DNA from: Canna indica
Lineage: Eukaryota; Streptophyta; Magnoliopsida; Zingiberales; Cannaceae
DNA: 64,000 bases
NCBI GenBank assembly: GCA_034359265.1
Contig: CP136890.1
Span: 35,320,501 to 35,384,500, forward strand
Reading direction: 5' to 3'
The notes below the pieces were generated by a model, which was given only the letters and a program-made list of their open reading frames with translations, was not told the DNA's origin and did not search any database. A program made the translations under genes and the position numbers. Below are positions 10,854 through 22,332 of the stretch, one piece after another; within the stretch, counting starts at the first letter, position 1; every line of letters starts with the position of its first letter.

Positions 10854-11590
10854 TATCATGTCTCCGTTGGGAATAAAGTCATCACATGCTAGTATCAACC
10901 CAACCCCCCAACGTGTGAGTAAAGTCAACATCAATCTCTAACATAGATAACATCACTTAAATAAACTAACAAAAGAATAATCATAAATTTTTACAATATT
11001 TCATCTCAATAAAAGAAAATCATCTAAAATATCTCACATGTAATAAATAAACATGATACAAAATCTTATTTCAAGCCCCAACTCTAACTAATCAATCTAT
11101 TGACAATCAAATGAGTGTCTACATACTATATGGTATAGTGTCAAGGAGGGATAGTATCATCATTTTCGTCGGGACTATTTCGATCATTATGTCATGTTGT
11201 CGCCTCTCACCCGAATGGTTTGTTGGGGGACGATGAGGGCTTGGCCCTTGCCCAAGAGAAGGGCCATTTGGGCTAGTAGAGAAAGACATTTTCGGTTGGT
11301 TGGACATGTGATGCATCGTGGTGATCTACAATAGCTTGTCCAGGTTTTGAACCGATCAAGCAAAAATAATAACATGATTCACTACTTTCTAGCCTAATTT
11401 GGAGGCGAGCATTTGGGTTAGTAGGCTCAGGTAGACGAATCTTAGACAGGTAGCCCAATGGTATCAATAATGAACAACTATGAACAACAACCGTAAATAA
11501 TACACCATGTTGTGCAACAATCAAATAAATAAAAATAATGACAATAGTAATATTTTTAGCAAAAGTTCAATTGCCGGAGCGATGCGGTCC
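10854..11590. other. Intergenic DNA passing into a gypsy-like LTR remnant
   Basis: No gene. Up to about 11100 it is plain AT-rich DNA. From there it becomes GC-richer, and the text on both sides of the solo LTR (ggagcgatgcggtcc before, ggtgtgtctcctggtcagg after) reads as one older LTR of the Tat-like gypsy type. The short minus-strand frames at 11119-11524 overlap one another and look like chance. Confidence 0.45.
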
Positions 11591-11595
11591 AATCC

Positions 11596-13454
11596 TGTAA
11601 TATCCTAGATATTAATGTTTATTTTCTATGCTTATTTATGATTGTCAGTCTAACGGGCTAGTTTGAGGTCGAGCCGAGTCGACTCATGGTTCGGTGCGAG
11701 CTTGCGAGCTCGGGTAAGTAGGAATTTGAATTATGTAGTTTCTTTTCTTGGTTAGATAAATTTATTTAATTATTATGTTGTGTGCGCATTGATTATTAAA
11801 TTATGTCGCATTTGGGGTGAGCATATGTTGGGTGCTTATGTGGAGCGTGGTGTTAGATTGAGTTTAATTAAGCTTAGGCGAGTTAGCATGTTTGGATTCG
11901 GTCGAGGCGGATGCGGGTTGCTAGGGTTGAGGACTTGGGGAGGCATCTATAAATTTCCCCCTCTTTTGGCTTGCGGCTCCCCATTTGAGCCGCACAAGCC
12001 AATTGAGAGAAGAGAGGAGCCGTCAGCCGCCGCCCCTCCCTTCCCTCTCTTGGAGCTGCCAAGCAAGCCCAGCCGCCGAGCCGAGCCCCCTTCCTCTCTT
12101 TCCTCTTCCCTTCTCTTGGAGCCGAGCAGAGAGGAGCCGCCCAGCCAAGCCGAGCTGCCCCTCTCCCGCTTCTCTTCCCTTGGAGCCGACGGCTTGGAGT
12201 GGAGCCGCCGCCCTTCTTTTCCCTTGTTTGAGCCGAGTCGTCACCCTTTGAGGCCGGATTCGGAGGCCTCCGATTGGGAATTTCTCTGGTTTCATCTTCC
12301 TAAATCAAGTGAGTGGTTTTACCCCTCCTTTCTCGAATTTTCTCTCGTTTTCTTGAGCCGTTCGTAGAGGTTGAGAGTTCTTGTCGAATCTTCCTTGTTT
12401 CTTGAAGTTTCTCGTTGTTTCATGTGTTACCTTGTAGGAGGAGGCCCGAACCCCCCCCCCCCCTCCTATGGGGCTCGGCAACCCTAGGATGACCCTAGGG
12501 GTGCTCAGCCAAGGTGGAGAAAAAGGTGCCCTCCACGTGTTCGACAAAATGCCTAGGATAAATATTTGATATATTCTTTAAATCTAGGCTTGGATTGACC
12601 TTCTTAGTTATATTCCTTTGATGTCAATGCATGAGGTGTGTTTAAATATGAAATTTTCAGTTCATGAATCTATGTTTGCATGTATAAAGGTTAATCTTGA
12701 TGCCAAATATGGATTCTTGATTTAAAGCATGAGTCTTGTTCCTATGAGGATGTGGATGCATGTTAGTTCTAGATTAGAAAATTATGAAACTTGTTTTGTA
12801 TGATCGATTTGATATTATGAATCTGTGATGACAGTAATTTAGGATTTATATTCTGTAAATTTCCGATTTATTTCTATGTCATGCTGAAAAATCAATCTTG
12901 CAGGAATTTCATGCTGAATTTTTGAATCTGGATTGATTTTGAATTCTCTGTTGAGATGAGAATAGTTCTCTGAACATAGTCGTGTAATCTATCGTTTTGA
13001 CCAAAAAATATAGTTTGAAAATATAAGACACACTCTGGAGACCATATTCGGGTTAAGTATATCAGTTTTGGGCACAATAGTAAGCTAAAACAAAACCATA
13101 ATCTTGGTGATTATAATTTTAATCAAAAGGGGCAGCATAATCTGTTGTGAACCAACAAATAAAGTTTATGCATAAAATAAAACCTCATGGGTTTATGAAA
13201 TTACGGGTCTAGGAGTTGGGATCAGGCATTGGGCGTTGTGGAGTTTTTCCAATAAAGACATCCCTAAGACACCATATGAGACACTTGACTTAGGTCATGT
13301 TGTGTCATATCTTATTGAATGACAGAGAGGCTCAATTAGGAGCCGGATTGCGAGCTAGGCCTGGAAGGTTGGATGGCATGTGCATGAGTTAGGCTGCGGG
13401 GTATAGGCACGTATACCCCGGCCGATCACGTGACCATGAGTTCGGGACGTGACA
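11596..13454 (+). mobile_element. Solo LTR, gypsy type, 1859 bp
   Basis: Starts TGTAATATCC, ends GGGACGTGACA, and is flanked by a perfect AATCC duplication (11591-11595 and 13455-13459). No primer site or internal region follows, so this is one LTR left after LTR-LTR recombination. The GC-rich block at about 11980-12310 gives long frames on both strands (for example 11780-12367) but belongs to the LTR. A run of 13 C lies at 12451-12463. The orientation follows the TG...CA ends and the TGTAA...GTGACA pattern. Confidence 0.82.
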
Positions 13455-13459
13455 AATCC

Positions 13460-13871
13460 GGTGTGTCTCCTGGTCAGGTGCAGCTCCGATAGGGGGGGAC
13501 CTGTGAAAGACACTTAACAATATGTTCAAGGTGTGCATAATGGAAATTGGAATATCTTGTACTTGAGGAGGATGTCGTCTGTATATATTGCATTATGAGA
13601 GATGATTGGCGATGATGTTGCCCGGTGATCTCATATGGATATTGCTTATAATGGGTTAAGGTTGATGCCGAAGATGTCGGGCTCGAGATGGTGAATCCCT
13701 CATAATTAGTAAGGATAGAGGTATCCTTATAGGCGCTCCCAAGCTAAGCCGTCTGGCTCGACTTGAGTGTGGTTCATAAGTGTGGGCACTTCTGGGCCTA
13801 ATCCGTCCGGGCTCAAATATATTAGTCCAGTCCACAACCCCCGAACTTGGTCGGAGTTCGAGGACTTTGTA
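13460..13871 (+). repeat. Gypsy-like LTR remnant, left of CACTA-1
   Basis: No gene. GC-richer LTR-type sequence (agctccgataggggggg, aagacactt) interrupted at 13872 by a CACTA element; the same type of sequence continues at 22333. The short frame at 13656-13916 on the minus strand is chance. Confidence 0.5.
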
Positions 13872-13885
13872 CACTACTGGAATAA
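13872..13885 (+). repeat. CACTA-1 terminal inverted repeat, left
   Basis: CACTACTGGAATAA; pairs with 22319-22332 with one mismatch (G/A at position 8). Confidence 0.88.
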
Positions 13886-13892
13886 CAAGCAT

Positions 13893-14225
13893 CAGCAACG
13901 GCCCGGCCCGTTGCAACGCAGCCGTGGCAGAAAATTGCGTTGGTGATAACTTAGTAACGGATCAGCAACGACCGGAGCGGTTGTTGCTAATAACATTATC
14001 AGCAACGATTCTGCAACAACTGCAGGGCCGTTGTAGATATATACATCAGCAACGGCCCAGTTGCCGTGGCAAGGTCGTTAGTGAAAGCCCGTTGCTAAGC
14101 CGTTATTGTAGGTCATCAACAACGACTTTGAGGTTGCGGCCCAGAAAATACGATACACTTTCAGTAACGACTTCCCCACAGACAGTTGTGGGAAAGCTGT
14201 TGTTGATGACGTTAACCTGTAACTG
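13893..14225. repeat. CACTA-1 subterminal repeats, left
   Basis: Short units of the form CAGCAACG recur at about 13893, 13963, 14000 and 14047, with degenerate copies between and inverted copies (CGTTGCTG). In En/Spm elements such units bind the element's own accessory protein. The plus-strand frame at 13780-14226 runs across the element end and is not a gene. Confidence 0.75.
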
Positions 14226-14501
14226 AAAAGTTTTAAAATTTTTAATTTTTATTAATACATTGATACATTTAACCTGATACATAACTCACACACTCATTAG
14301 TACATTAATACACCCATACATAACATATACATCACAGATACACCCAGATATACATCAAAATAATTATACTTATGTTAATAATTATCCACAATCATATAAA
14401 AACTATTCAAATTCAAAATTATCGTATCAATATCCAAACAAAATAATTCAATCAAGTAGTATCCAAATAATAAAGTCAATATCCAAACAAAATAATAAAC
14501 C
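14226..14501. other. CACTA-1 AT-rich spacer
   Basis: No gene; AT-rich DNA between the subterminal repeats and the stop codon of the accessory gene. Confidence 0.7.
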
Positions 14502-15925
14502 TCACGACGATGGTGGAGGAAGGTCTGGATCATAATATGGCAGGGTCTGGAGTGCTTGGGTGTACACCGGCGTGGACTGGCTCGATGACGATGGATCTGA
14601 TGATGCCAAAGAGATGTCAACTCCGGTATGAGCTGAGATATTGAGTAGCATAGCATGCATCTCCGCTATTATCTGACTCTGACGCTCCATCATCTCACTC
14701 TGACGTGCTACCGTCTCCTCCAGTGTCCTTATCCTGCTGCTCTGATCATAATTAGACCGGAGGGGTCGGTGCCCCAAGTGGCCCGAGCACGGCTCGCGCA
14801 TGACCACTGTCTACAAAGTCATATACGCGGCCGTGGTCCCAGCCACCTGCAGCCTCGACCCACGCTCCCGCGTCAAAGTCTTCGGGGGTGCCCCCGCGCT
14901 ACATCACCGTTTGAGTGTAGGTCTCCTACTCAAGTTTGATTTTTTGTTTCATATTTTTCCTAAAACTTAAATTATAAATAAATAATGAATAATTTAAACA
15001 AATATACTTATCATAATGATTGCAGCACTGGTGTCGATGTACTCCCCCGGCCCATGTCCTCGACCGTGAGTCCGCTCAAACACCTCCATCGGGGAGGGTC
15101 GCTGGACAGTCCCGTCATCCATCATCGTCGTCTACAGTTATAAAACAAATACATTATTCATTACACAAAGTAACAAATAAAATATATAATTGAATTTAAG
15201 ATATAATACTTACCATACGGCGATCGTGCACTACAAATAATATTGAGCCGCAGTGTGATACGCTCCTCCCTCGGACATGCGGTTTCTAGCCACAGTCCTA
15301 GAAACCTCCTGCCATCAATCCGTCGACCATAACGCCATGAGCTGGTCCTATATATCCGGAGTAATCAAATCGGAGCCGTATCCCCGAGTCTCCACGATGT
15401 TTATGGTCCCAGCTCGGGCCATCGCCTGGGACCGGGCCTGCCCTAGTTGGTTGTTGTAGCTCTGTCGGGAAATAGCCTCCCAGGCATTGTAAATGAAGGA
15501 CCTCTAGTCCTCAGCCCATGTATAGCGAGCCTGCAAAACAATAATATCAGTACCAATATTAATCATCATGTATAAAAAAAAATTAATACATGCCTCAAAC
15601 TTGCGCCATAACATGTCGACATGCTTACGGGGACGTGAGACCACGTGGGCCATGCCCCATGCATGTATCGTCAGATCGTAGAAGATATGGTCCTCGGCAC
15701 ATCCTCCTGCTCGAACCTACACAACAAAAATAAAGTTCAATATTATATTATGATATAATGAATTTGTAATAATTCATAATTCATGATACATTACCGCTCC
15801 CCAATCACACTAATGAGTCTACGTGACTCTGTGGCTGGCGGAGGCTGCCACCTGTTCGGCCCCCGTGGCCGCCTGCGTCTCGATGAACTAGCCTCAGCGG
15901 CATGAGGATCAGCAGTAGGAGTATC

Positions 15926-17186
15926 TGTTGAGTGATACCCATACTAGAAGGGGGGGTTGAATAGTATTAGGTGACTTTTAACAATATACTTCAATTTCTT
16001 TTAAGTCAATTCCAACTTCAAACGGAAGTAAGTGCAACTAAATAATGTTCGTTAACAAGTATAAAACACAATTATAAGCAATCACACAAGGCAATGCAAA
16101 CTCAATAAATTATAGTGGATCGGCCAACCGCCTACTCCACTACCTTGGCTCCACACCAAGGATTTCTAACCAAATTCTTTATAGACCTTGTGTTTCCCTT
16201 TGAATACAACCGATGACTCGGTTCTCAACCCTTTGAGAACTCCTCAAAACTATTCACCTCGGTAAAATATAATTCTACAAAGAAAACCCTAAGTGTTTAC
16301 ACTAGCACACCTAGCAAACTAATCAATGAAAACCAAGTTCAAGTAACAAGTAAAATTACAATGAAAAGAGCTAAAGAGTAAACCACAACAAAGAGCTCTT
16401 TTCCAAGCCATCAATGCCTCCAACTCCACAAGACGTTGAGATCGAATCGAAGCCGAAGTTGAGGGAAGATGAGCGCTTGAAAGAAGTCGTTGATCGGAGA
16501 AGCAAGCACGAGCAAATCAAGCTTAGAAGGCACAAATCTCTCTTTGAAAGCTTTAATCACTGGTTAAGGAGGATTAATGAAGGTTGGTGAGGGGTATTTA
16601 TAACCCCTCAAATGGAACATTGCTCCAACGAGCATTTTTTTGCCCGTTGGATGTCGACTGGTCGATCATCGGTCGACCGCCCGATCGACCGCCTAGCGAC
16701 CGCTAGCGTTCTGCCTTTCTACAGCCATGTTCAGTCGACCGGATAGTCGACTGAATTGATCTCGATTTAAATCCTCTGTTGTCCGATCGACCGAATTAGC
16801 CACTGCTTGATTTTGGCCTTGTTCGGTCGACCGAAGTGGCTACTGCCATTTTTCTGCCTTGTTCGGTCGACTGACCAGTCAACCGAACCTTGGTTGAGGT
16901 TGATTTTAATATTTGCTTTATTACACGCTTTTTCATGGGTTTTGTTACCAAGTTTTGACTTGGATAACTTTACAAATAGGCTTGGGATGAGATCCTAGGG
17001 ATATATTACAAGAAATCTACTTGATCTGCATCCGAGCCTTTCTTGATGATATTTGCGATTCTCCGAGCGAAGTTCGCGTGCTTATCGCAACCTCAACCTG
17101 AACTCACGACTACACACATATATTAAATACATGTTTGTTGTTATCAAAATAGAGATCGAAGCCTAGGGGGAACCCTTGGGCCAACA
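15926..17186 (-). mobile_element. Solo LTR, copia type, 1261 bp, inside CACTA-1
   Basis: On the minus strand it starts TGTTGGCCCAAGGG and ends CACTCAACA, with a perfect GTATC duplication (15921-15925, 17187-17191). It matches the LTR at 54217-55455 block by block. It carries clusters of palindromic GGTCGACC motifs (about 16650-16890), a TATA box in a perfect dyad (16587-16609) and the paired hairpins (about 16113-16160). No internal region remains. It landed inside exon 1 of the CACTA accessory gene. Confidence 0.92.
16587..16609 (-). promoter_or_regulatory. LTR TATA box inside an inverted repeat
   Basis: GAGGGGT and ACCCCTC arms enclose ATTTATA (TATAAAT on the minus strand). The arrangement recurs in the LTRs at 54772-54796 and 57516-57545. 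Confidence 0.65.
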
Positions 17187-17356
17187 GTATCATCAGCAGG
17201 AGGATCAACAGCAGGAGGAAGTGCTGGAGTCTGACCGATCGGAGACTCCGAAGCTCTTGTCCGATAATAACCACGACCCACCATATCTGTCGAATAAGCA
17301 TATAATTAGATTATACATATAGTAGAGATATATTTAATAGAAAATACACTTTATAA

Positions 17357-18229
17357 TTATTCATCATTATCTGAGTAATAGTCTTTGAATTCTTCATCTT
17401 CACCATCTTCTTCATCTTCTTCATCTCTAGTTTCCTCAACTTCATGATCATCATCATCAATATATTCAACTTCTAATTGAACTAACTCTATGTCTACATC
17501 ATCAAGTATTGGAATAATATCGTCTATTGCAGGAGGATCCTCTTCTTGATAGAAATCATCTGTCACATCAAGTATCGGCTCATTTTCTCCCGCTATCGGA
17601 TCAATTATTCCTATAGATTTAGTTTTACAAACAACACACCAATCTGCTTTATCTTTATTTCTAGCTGAATACTTCGCGTAATATACTTGTTCGGCTTGTG
17701 ATGCCAATGTAAAAGGTTCATTTGCTGCCATTTTCGATTTGTAATTAACCTCAACAAGTTTGTATTTTGGATAAACTTTCAAGCCCCTTTTTGTTGTATC
17801 GAACCAATGATATCTAAATAGGATAATTGATTTCAAGCCGAAGTAGTACAATTCTATCACTCCTTCCACCAGTCCATAAAAATCCATATCACGTTCAACA
17901 TACATTGTCCCTTTCACGCAGATCCCTGCATTCATCGTCTTATTTGTAAATGCATATTCAACCGTGTGAAATTTATACTCATTAATAAAATATCCGTTAT
18001 AACACGACACTAGTCGTGACAGTCCACTAATAAACTCAAATATTCTTTCATCTATTTCGGCTCTATGATCTTTACTGTAATCCCGAATCCAAGTAGGGAA
18101 ATCACGATTCCATAATCTCTCCAATTCTTCATCGTTGTGAATAGAGTATTTTTGCACCATCTCAATGTCAAATATTTTAATGAATTGTTCAATCTCTGGA
18201 CAATTGAGTAATATGTACAATTGTGGCAA
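17357..18229 (-). pseudogene. CACTA-1 transposase, C-terminal DUF4216 region
   Basis: An open frame of 290 codons forming the end of the TNP2-type transposase. It shows the DUF4216 pattern (ELYYFGLKSIILFRYHWFDT, NEPFTLASQAEQVYYAKY, DWCVVCKTK) followed by a very acidic tail (EEDEEDGEDEEF) ending in TAA. The first residues continue a damaged upstream frame, so its ATG is probably internal. The same block occurs in CACTA-2 at 48716-49200, where the first part is deleted. Confidence 0.8.
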
Positions 18230-19404
18230 ATGATACTCTTCGTCGCTTAAGTGTCGAGATGGATGAGAACCAAAAGCACGACCAAAGTGACAAAATATAT
18301 TTAAACGTCCATCTGAATGTCGAACTCCCCCGTCGTCGTTATGTAGAAGATGATCAAATCTTGTCTGTACTATCGATTCAAAGTAAAATGAGCAGATTGT
18401 TGAAATTTCTTGAATGATATACGATTCAGATATTGATCCTTCAACAGCTGCGGTGTTCTTTACATTTTTCTTCAGACGATTAATGTATCTTTAAAATAAC
18501 ATCCACCGGTATTGAACGGGGCCACCAACTCGTGCCTCGTATGCCAAGTGTATCGGTAGATGCTCCATCGAGTCAAAGAAGACAGGGGGATAAATTACTC
18601 CAGCTTGTATATAATTTCAACAATATTACTTTCAAGTGCTGACATATCTTCGACTCAAAGGACATTCGCACAAATGTTTCTAAAAAACATACTTAATTCA
18701 GTCAACGGACCCCAAATATTATCGAGTAGAAGATCTAGAAATGCGTTTGAAAGCAATCTCTGCATGAATACATGGCAACCATGGCTCTTCATCCCTGATA
18801 TTTTACAATCATCGACGTTCACACATCGAGATAAGTTTGAGGCACATCCATCGGGTAATCGGAGTTCTTTTATCCATTGACAAACTTCTTAGATTTGTTG
18901 TTTATTTAACACATACGGGGCCTTCGGCTTCAGATATCGTCCGTTGACCTCTTGTAACTCCAATTCCGGCCTTTTACGAAGTATTTTTATATCATGTCGG
19001 ACCTTGACATTATCTTTAGTTTTTCTGAAAACGTCCATCAAAGTGTTGAAAATATTATCAAACACATATTTTCCAATGTGCATGGCATCCAAATTATGCT
19101 GAATAAGTAACGAACTCCAATATGGCAATTCTCAAAAGATACTTTTTTTCACCCAGTTATGTGTTTGACCAAAGTCCGACACTCTTTCATTCTGACCAAA
19201 CACTATCTCTGGAAGTGCTGAAACACGTGCTAACATTTGTTCACCAGACAACATCGGTTGTGGCTCATCTCTTTCGACTCTGCCCTTAGTTAATTTATTA
19301 CGATTCCTTCGATACTGATGGTTAGCCAGTAGGAATCGACGATGACAATCAAAGAATGAGATTTTCAGTCCGTTCTGAAGACTGAATGATTTAAAGTGTT
19401 CCAT
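18230..19404 (-). pseudogene. CACTA-1 transposase, middle part and DUF4218 region, broken
   Basis: Reading leftwards: FFDCHRRFLLANHQYRRN and EIVFGQNERVSDFG (19132-19404), then HNLDAMHIGKYVFDNIFNTL and KTKDNVKVRHDIKIL (18889-19128), then a DUF4218 region in several frames (GMKSHGCHVFMQRLL, NIWGPLTELSMFFRNICA) down to about 18500. All are conserved blocks of TNP2-type CACTA transposases between the catalytic core and DUF4216. Frames change at least twice. The plus-strand frames here (18223-18880) are shadows. Confidence 0.75.
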
Positions 19405-19921
19405 TTAATACAGACAAGAGAGTTGGCTGTGAGTGCTCCAACCCGACAATATGTCGTAGGCCGGGAAATTATTGTTTGTCCACAAGACCGCATCCTTTAA
19501 ATTGAAATTTTGCTTCTGATGATAATCATAAGTGACAGCTCCCTCGGTCCATAATATTTTCAATTCATCTATCAAGGGTCTAAGAAACACCTCAATTTCT
19601 TTTCGCGGACCCTTAGGACCTGGAATAATCATCGAAAGATAAATAAATTCATCTTTCATACACATTGACGATGTCAAATTATAAAGTATTAGCAACACTG
19701 GCCAAACTGAATAAGGAGTTACAGAATGACCAAATGGATTAAAACCATTAGTGCATAATCCCAATCTGATCGATATTTCTAGTATCCCTAGCAGATGAAA
19801 GATAACATCTATCCAAATGTTTTCATGCTTCACTGTCGGATGGATGAGTCATTACTGTATCATCACGACTTCTTGCATGCCAACTCATGTAGGGGACCGT
19901 CTTTTCTGACATGAATAATCT
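19405..19921 (-). pseudogene. CACTA-1 transposase core (Transposase_21)
   Basis: The core that would cut and join the element ends. Blocks: TVPYMSWHARSRDD (about 19880), RLGLCTNGFNPFG, YSVWPVLLILYNL, IIPGPKGPRKEIEVFL, LWTEGAVTYDY, LWTNNNFPAYDILSGWSTH. In relatives, as I know the family, the second block reads LCTDGFNPFG; here Asp is replaced by Asn, which would remove a candidate catalytic residue. A stop and a frame change separate it from the N-terminal part. Confidence 0.82.
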
Positions 19922-20845
19922 TTAAAGCCTCGGTGTCAGTGGAAAATACCAAAGCACCTTAAACATGATATTTTTCTGTAGTACCGATTTATTCTCCTTA
20001 TAACGAGGATGTTCACATATAGGGTATTTATCCAACTGCGCATTTTTTTTATAATATAAAATGTAGTTATTTTGGCACACGCGTATTTTTTCGTACCCAA
20101 GCCCTAATTTTTTCATCAATTTTTTAGTCTTATAAAAAGTTGGCTCAAACTTGTTATCAGTAGGCAATATTCCATTAATCAATCCCACAATTCGATCAAA
20201 TGCAACCCCGCTGATATTACAATCAGCCTTGATGTTCAGGAGTTGCGTCATTGCTGAAAACTTAGTGTATTTAGGATAATTCTCATACAAAGGTTCATCG
20301 GTAGCTTTCAACATCTCGTAAAATTCTGCAACTTCTTTATTCGGCAATTCAATCTCTATCGCTGGTTGTACTTCTGATGACAATTATGTGACATCAACAC
20401 CTATAGTATCTGGTGGAACTGACGTCTCAGTAACTGACTGATGGACATTATCATTCAGTTGAAATTGACCCCCAAGACTGTCAAGTATCATAGTTCTCTA
20501 TGGATTAGATGAACTGGATAAAGAAACACCAGCAGAGGAAGATTCACAATGTGTCTGAACGATAGGATTGCTCGATGTCTCGACTTCAAGTGACTCCCCG
20601 TTACAAGTCCATATAAAATATCTTGGTGCAAATCCTTTGCTATACAGATGCAGAGTGATAGTTTCCTGATCCAGAAATCGTGCATTCATGCAAATGCGGC
20701 ACAAACATCGAATTTTATCATCGGCGCTAACGAATTTCCGATTCGAATAGGCAAAATTTAGGAAGTATGTTACGCCTAAGAGAAACTCATTCGTTAAAGC
20801 TCCACGATCAAAACATCGATACATCCAATTTCGATTGCCCGACAT
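19922..20845 (-). pseudogene. CACTA-1 transposase N-terminal part
   Basis: Starts MSGNRNWMYRCFDRGALTNE at 20845, the usual opening of the transposase-associated domain, with a Cys pattern RCLCRICMNA and an HLYSKGFAPRYFIW block. One frame continues through two stops (20495-20497 and near 20384) into YPKYTKFSAMTQLLNIKADC and YEKIRVCQNNYILYYK, both standard TNP2 blocks. An upstream in-frame ATG at 20860 is possible, but the family start fits 20845 better. Confidence 0.8.
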
Positions 20846-20860
20846 GATTCTGTCAATCAA

Positions 20861-22318
20861 TGATAGTATCTTTAATCAATAACTTTATAGGTGAGATGGT
20901 CCTATTCCATTCGGGATTCATTTTATTCATATTGCACTAAGTATTTTTTTTAACCACTAACTTCATTCTAAATTTTGGCAGCATCTCCCTATAATTCTCC
21001 GAATACGCTTATCATCTGAGCGCGTATCGAAGAATAAGAGAGATACAATAGCCAAAATTTAAGAATGAGTTAACAGTTAAAATAAAAAACTAAGTGCAAT
21101 ACAAATAAAGTTAGTATTCGGAGAATTATAAAAGATCATCTACTTCTTTTACACGACATACAACCCCCGAACGGATCTAAGGTTTTGCTAAATCAATCCA
21201 ACTCGTCGATGCTTATGTGAAACGTATCAACTCGTCGGATGGATGATTATTTTCTAAAATTTCCGATGCCAGTTCGAGTCCACAGTGGACGATTCCAACA
21301 CGAGTCCAAAGTGGACGATTCGAGCGAGAGTCCAAAGTGGACGATTCTAATTAATCTAAATCTAAATATTAATATTAAAATTAATCTAAACTAAAATTAA
21401 TTAACAGATATAATCTAAAACTAAATCTAAATCTAATTAACATTAAAATACATTAATCTAAACATGAAAATAAATCTAAACATTAAACATTAAACATTTA
21501 ACCTAGATTAATCTAAATATGAAAAATTAACCTAAAACATGAAAAATTAATCTAAAATATGAAAAAATTATCTAAACAAAAAATAATTAACATAGATTAT
21601 TAAACCCTAATCAAATTTTATTAGGGTTTAATTAAACCCTAATAAACTTTTGATTATGATTTAATAAAACTCTAACCAATAGTATTCCGACGCCGTTGTC
21701 CAGTGTCCGACATTGGACACTAGACATTGGTTCGGCGTCCGGCGACCGACTGAAACCCTAATATTTAGGGTTTCAGTCGGTCCTAGTAAAGGAGAAGAGA
21801 AGAGGGGAGTTAATACTTGGAAATGGTTCGACGTCGAATGGCTCGGTGTTGGCAGGCGGCGTCGGCGACGTCGGCATAGAAGGAAGAAGAAGCATGAAAG
21901 AAAGCGGTCGGGCGCGATCGCGAGTTAAATAAACTCATCAACAATGACTCACTTAGCTGTTGCTAATAAATACAACACATCACCAACGACTCACTAATCC
22001 GTTACAAAGCCATTGCTGATAAGTATTTCATTTTCGCGTTGTGAGCGCCCCATCGACAAAAAAGCAACGGATAAAAATATCGTAAGTAAGTCATTGCTAA
22101 TGTGATAATATCATTAGTAACGGCCGACGTGGTCGTATGTAAGCTGTTGCTGATAAATTATTTCATTTGCGCACCGCGTTCACGTCATCTACTTGTTAGC
22201 AATGGCTCAAGCGGCCGTACGTAGGCCGTTGCAGATGTGATATATCTGCAACGGCTGCAGTGGTCGTTCGTAAGTCGTTAATGATTGAAACGGCTTGGGC
22301 GACCATTGCTGAAAACCA
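20861..22318. other. CACTA-1 5' region and right subterminal repeats
   Basis: No gene. It holds three 26-bp-spaced palindromic repeats (21276-21346), about 250 bp of degenerate 'aatctaaacatgaa' units (about 21345-21600), a GC-rich block (about 21660-21930) and right subterminal CAGCAACG-type units (about 21935-22300). The plus-strand frame at 21713-21928 has no recognisable content. Confidence 0.7.
21276..21346. repeat. Three palindromic direct repeats upstream of the transposase
   Basis: A 19-bp core (gagtccAaagtggacgatt type) at 21276-21294, 21302-21320 and 21328-21346, exact 26-bp period. Each core contains GTCCAnAGTGGAC or its near-palindrome. They lie about 430-500 bp upstream of the transposase start on the minus strand. 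Confidence 0.85.
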
Positions 22319-22332
22319 TTATTCTAGTAGTG
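22319..22332 (-). repeat. CACTA-1 terminal inverted repeat, right
   Basis: Complement of CACTACTAGAATAA; partner of 13872-13885. Confidence 0.88.

Larger units (their letters stand above)
14502..17284 (-). pseudogene. CACTA-1 second gene, Transposase_24-like, split by a solo LTR
   Basis: Five exons inferred by comparison with CACTA-2: start ATG at 17282-17284, exon 1 to 15795 (interrupted by the LTR at 15926-17186), exon 2 15594-15716, exon 3 15214-15530, exon 4 15012-15131, exon 5 14502-14925. Exon 1 is Arg/Pro-rich. Exons 2-4 resemble the plant Transposase_24 family, thought to bind element ends. Exon 5 ends in a likely coiled coil (TLEETVARQSEMMERQSQII). Defects: a TGA in exon 2, a one-base deletion in exon 3, and the exon 4 donor changed from GT to AT. 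The exon 2 donor reads GC rather than GT. Confidence 0.75.
13872..22332 (-). mobile_element. CACTA (En/Spm) transposon 1, near full length
   Basis: 8.46 kb bounded by imperfect terminal inverted repeats, CACTACTGGAATAA at 13872 and the complement of CACTACTAGAATAA ending at 22332. The flanking triplets are GTA and GTG, a mutated 3-bp duplication. Subterminal regions hold many CAGCAACG-type units in both orientations. Two genes lie on the minus strand: a TNP2 transposase (17357-20845) and a second, intron-containing protein (14502-17284). A solo LTR (15926-17186) interrupts the second gene. All coding parts carry stops or frameshifts, so it is not autonomous now. Confidence 0.92.

Noticed and set aside
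11780..12367. 195-codon Pro/Ser/Arg-rich frame
   Set aside because: Lies inside a solo LTR; frames on both strands are open because of GC-rich simple sequence.
18223..18880. Plus-strand frames in CACTA-1
   Set aside because: Antisense of the transposase DUF4218 region, which has clear similarity on the minus strand.
21345..21600. CRISPR-like or satellite array
   Set aside because: Units are degenerate AT-rich words of variable length without spacers; ordinary CACTA subterminal DNA.
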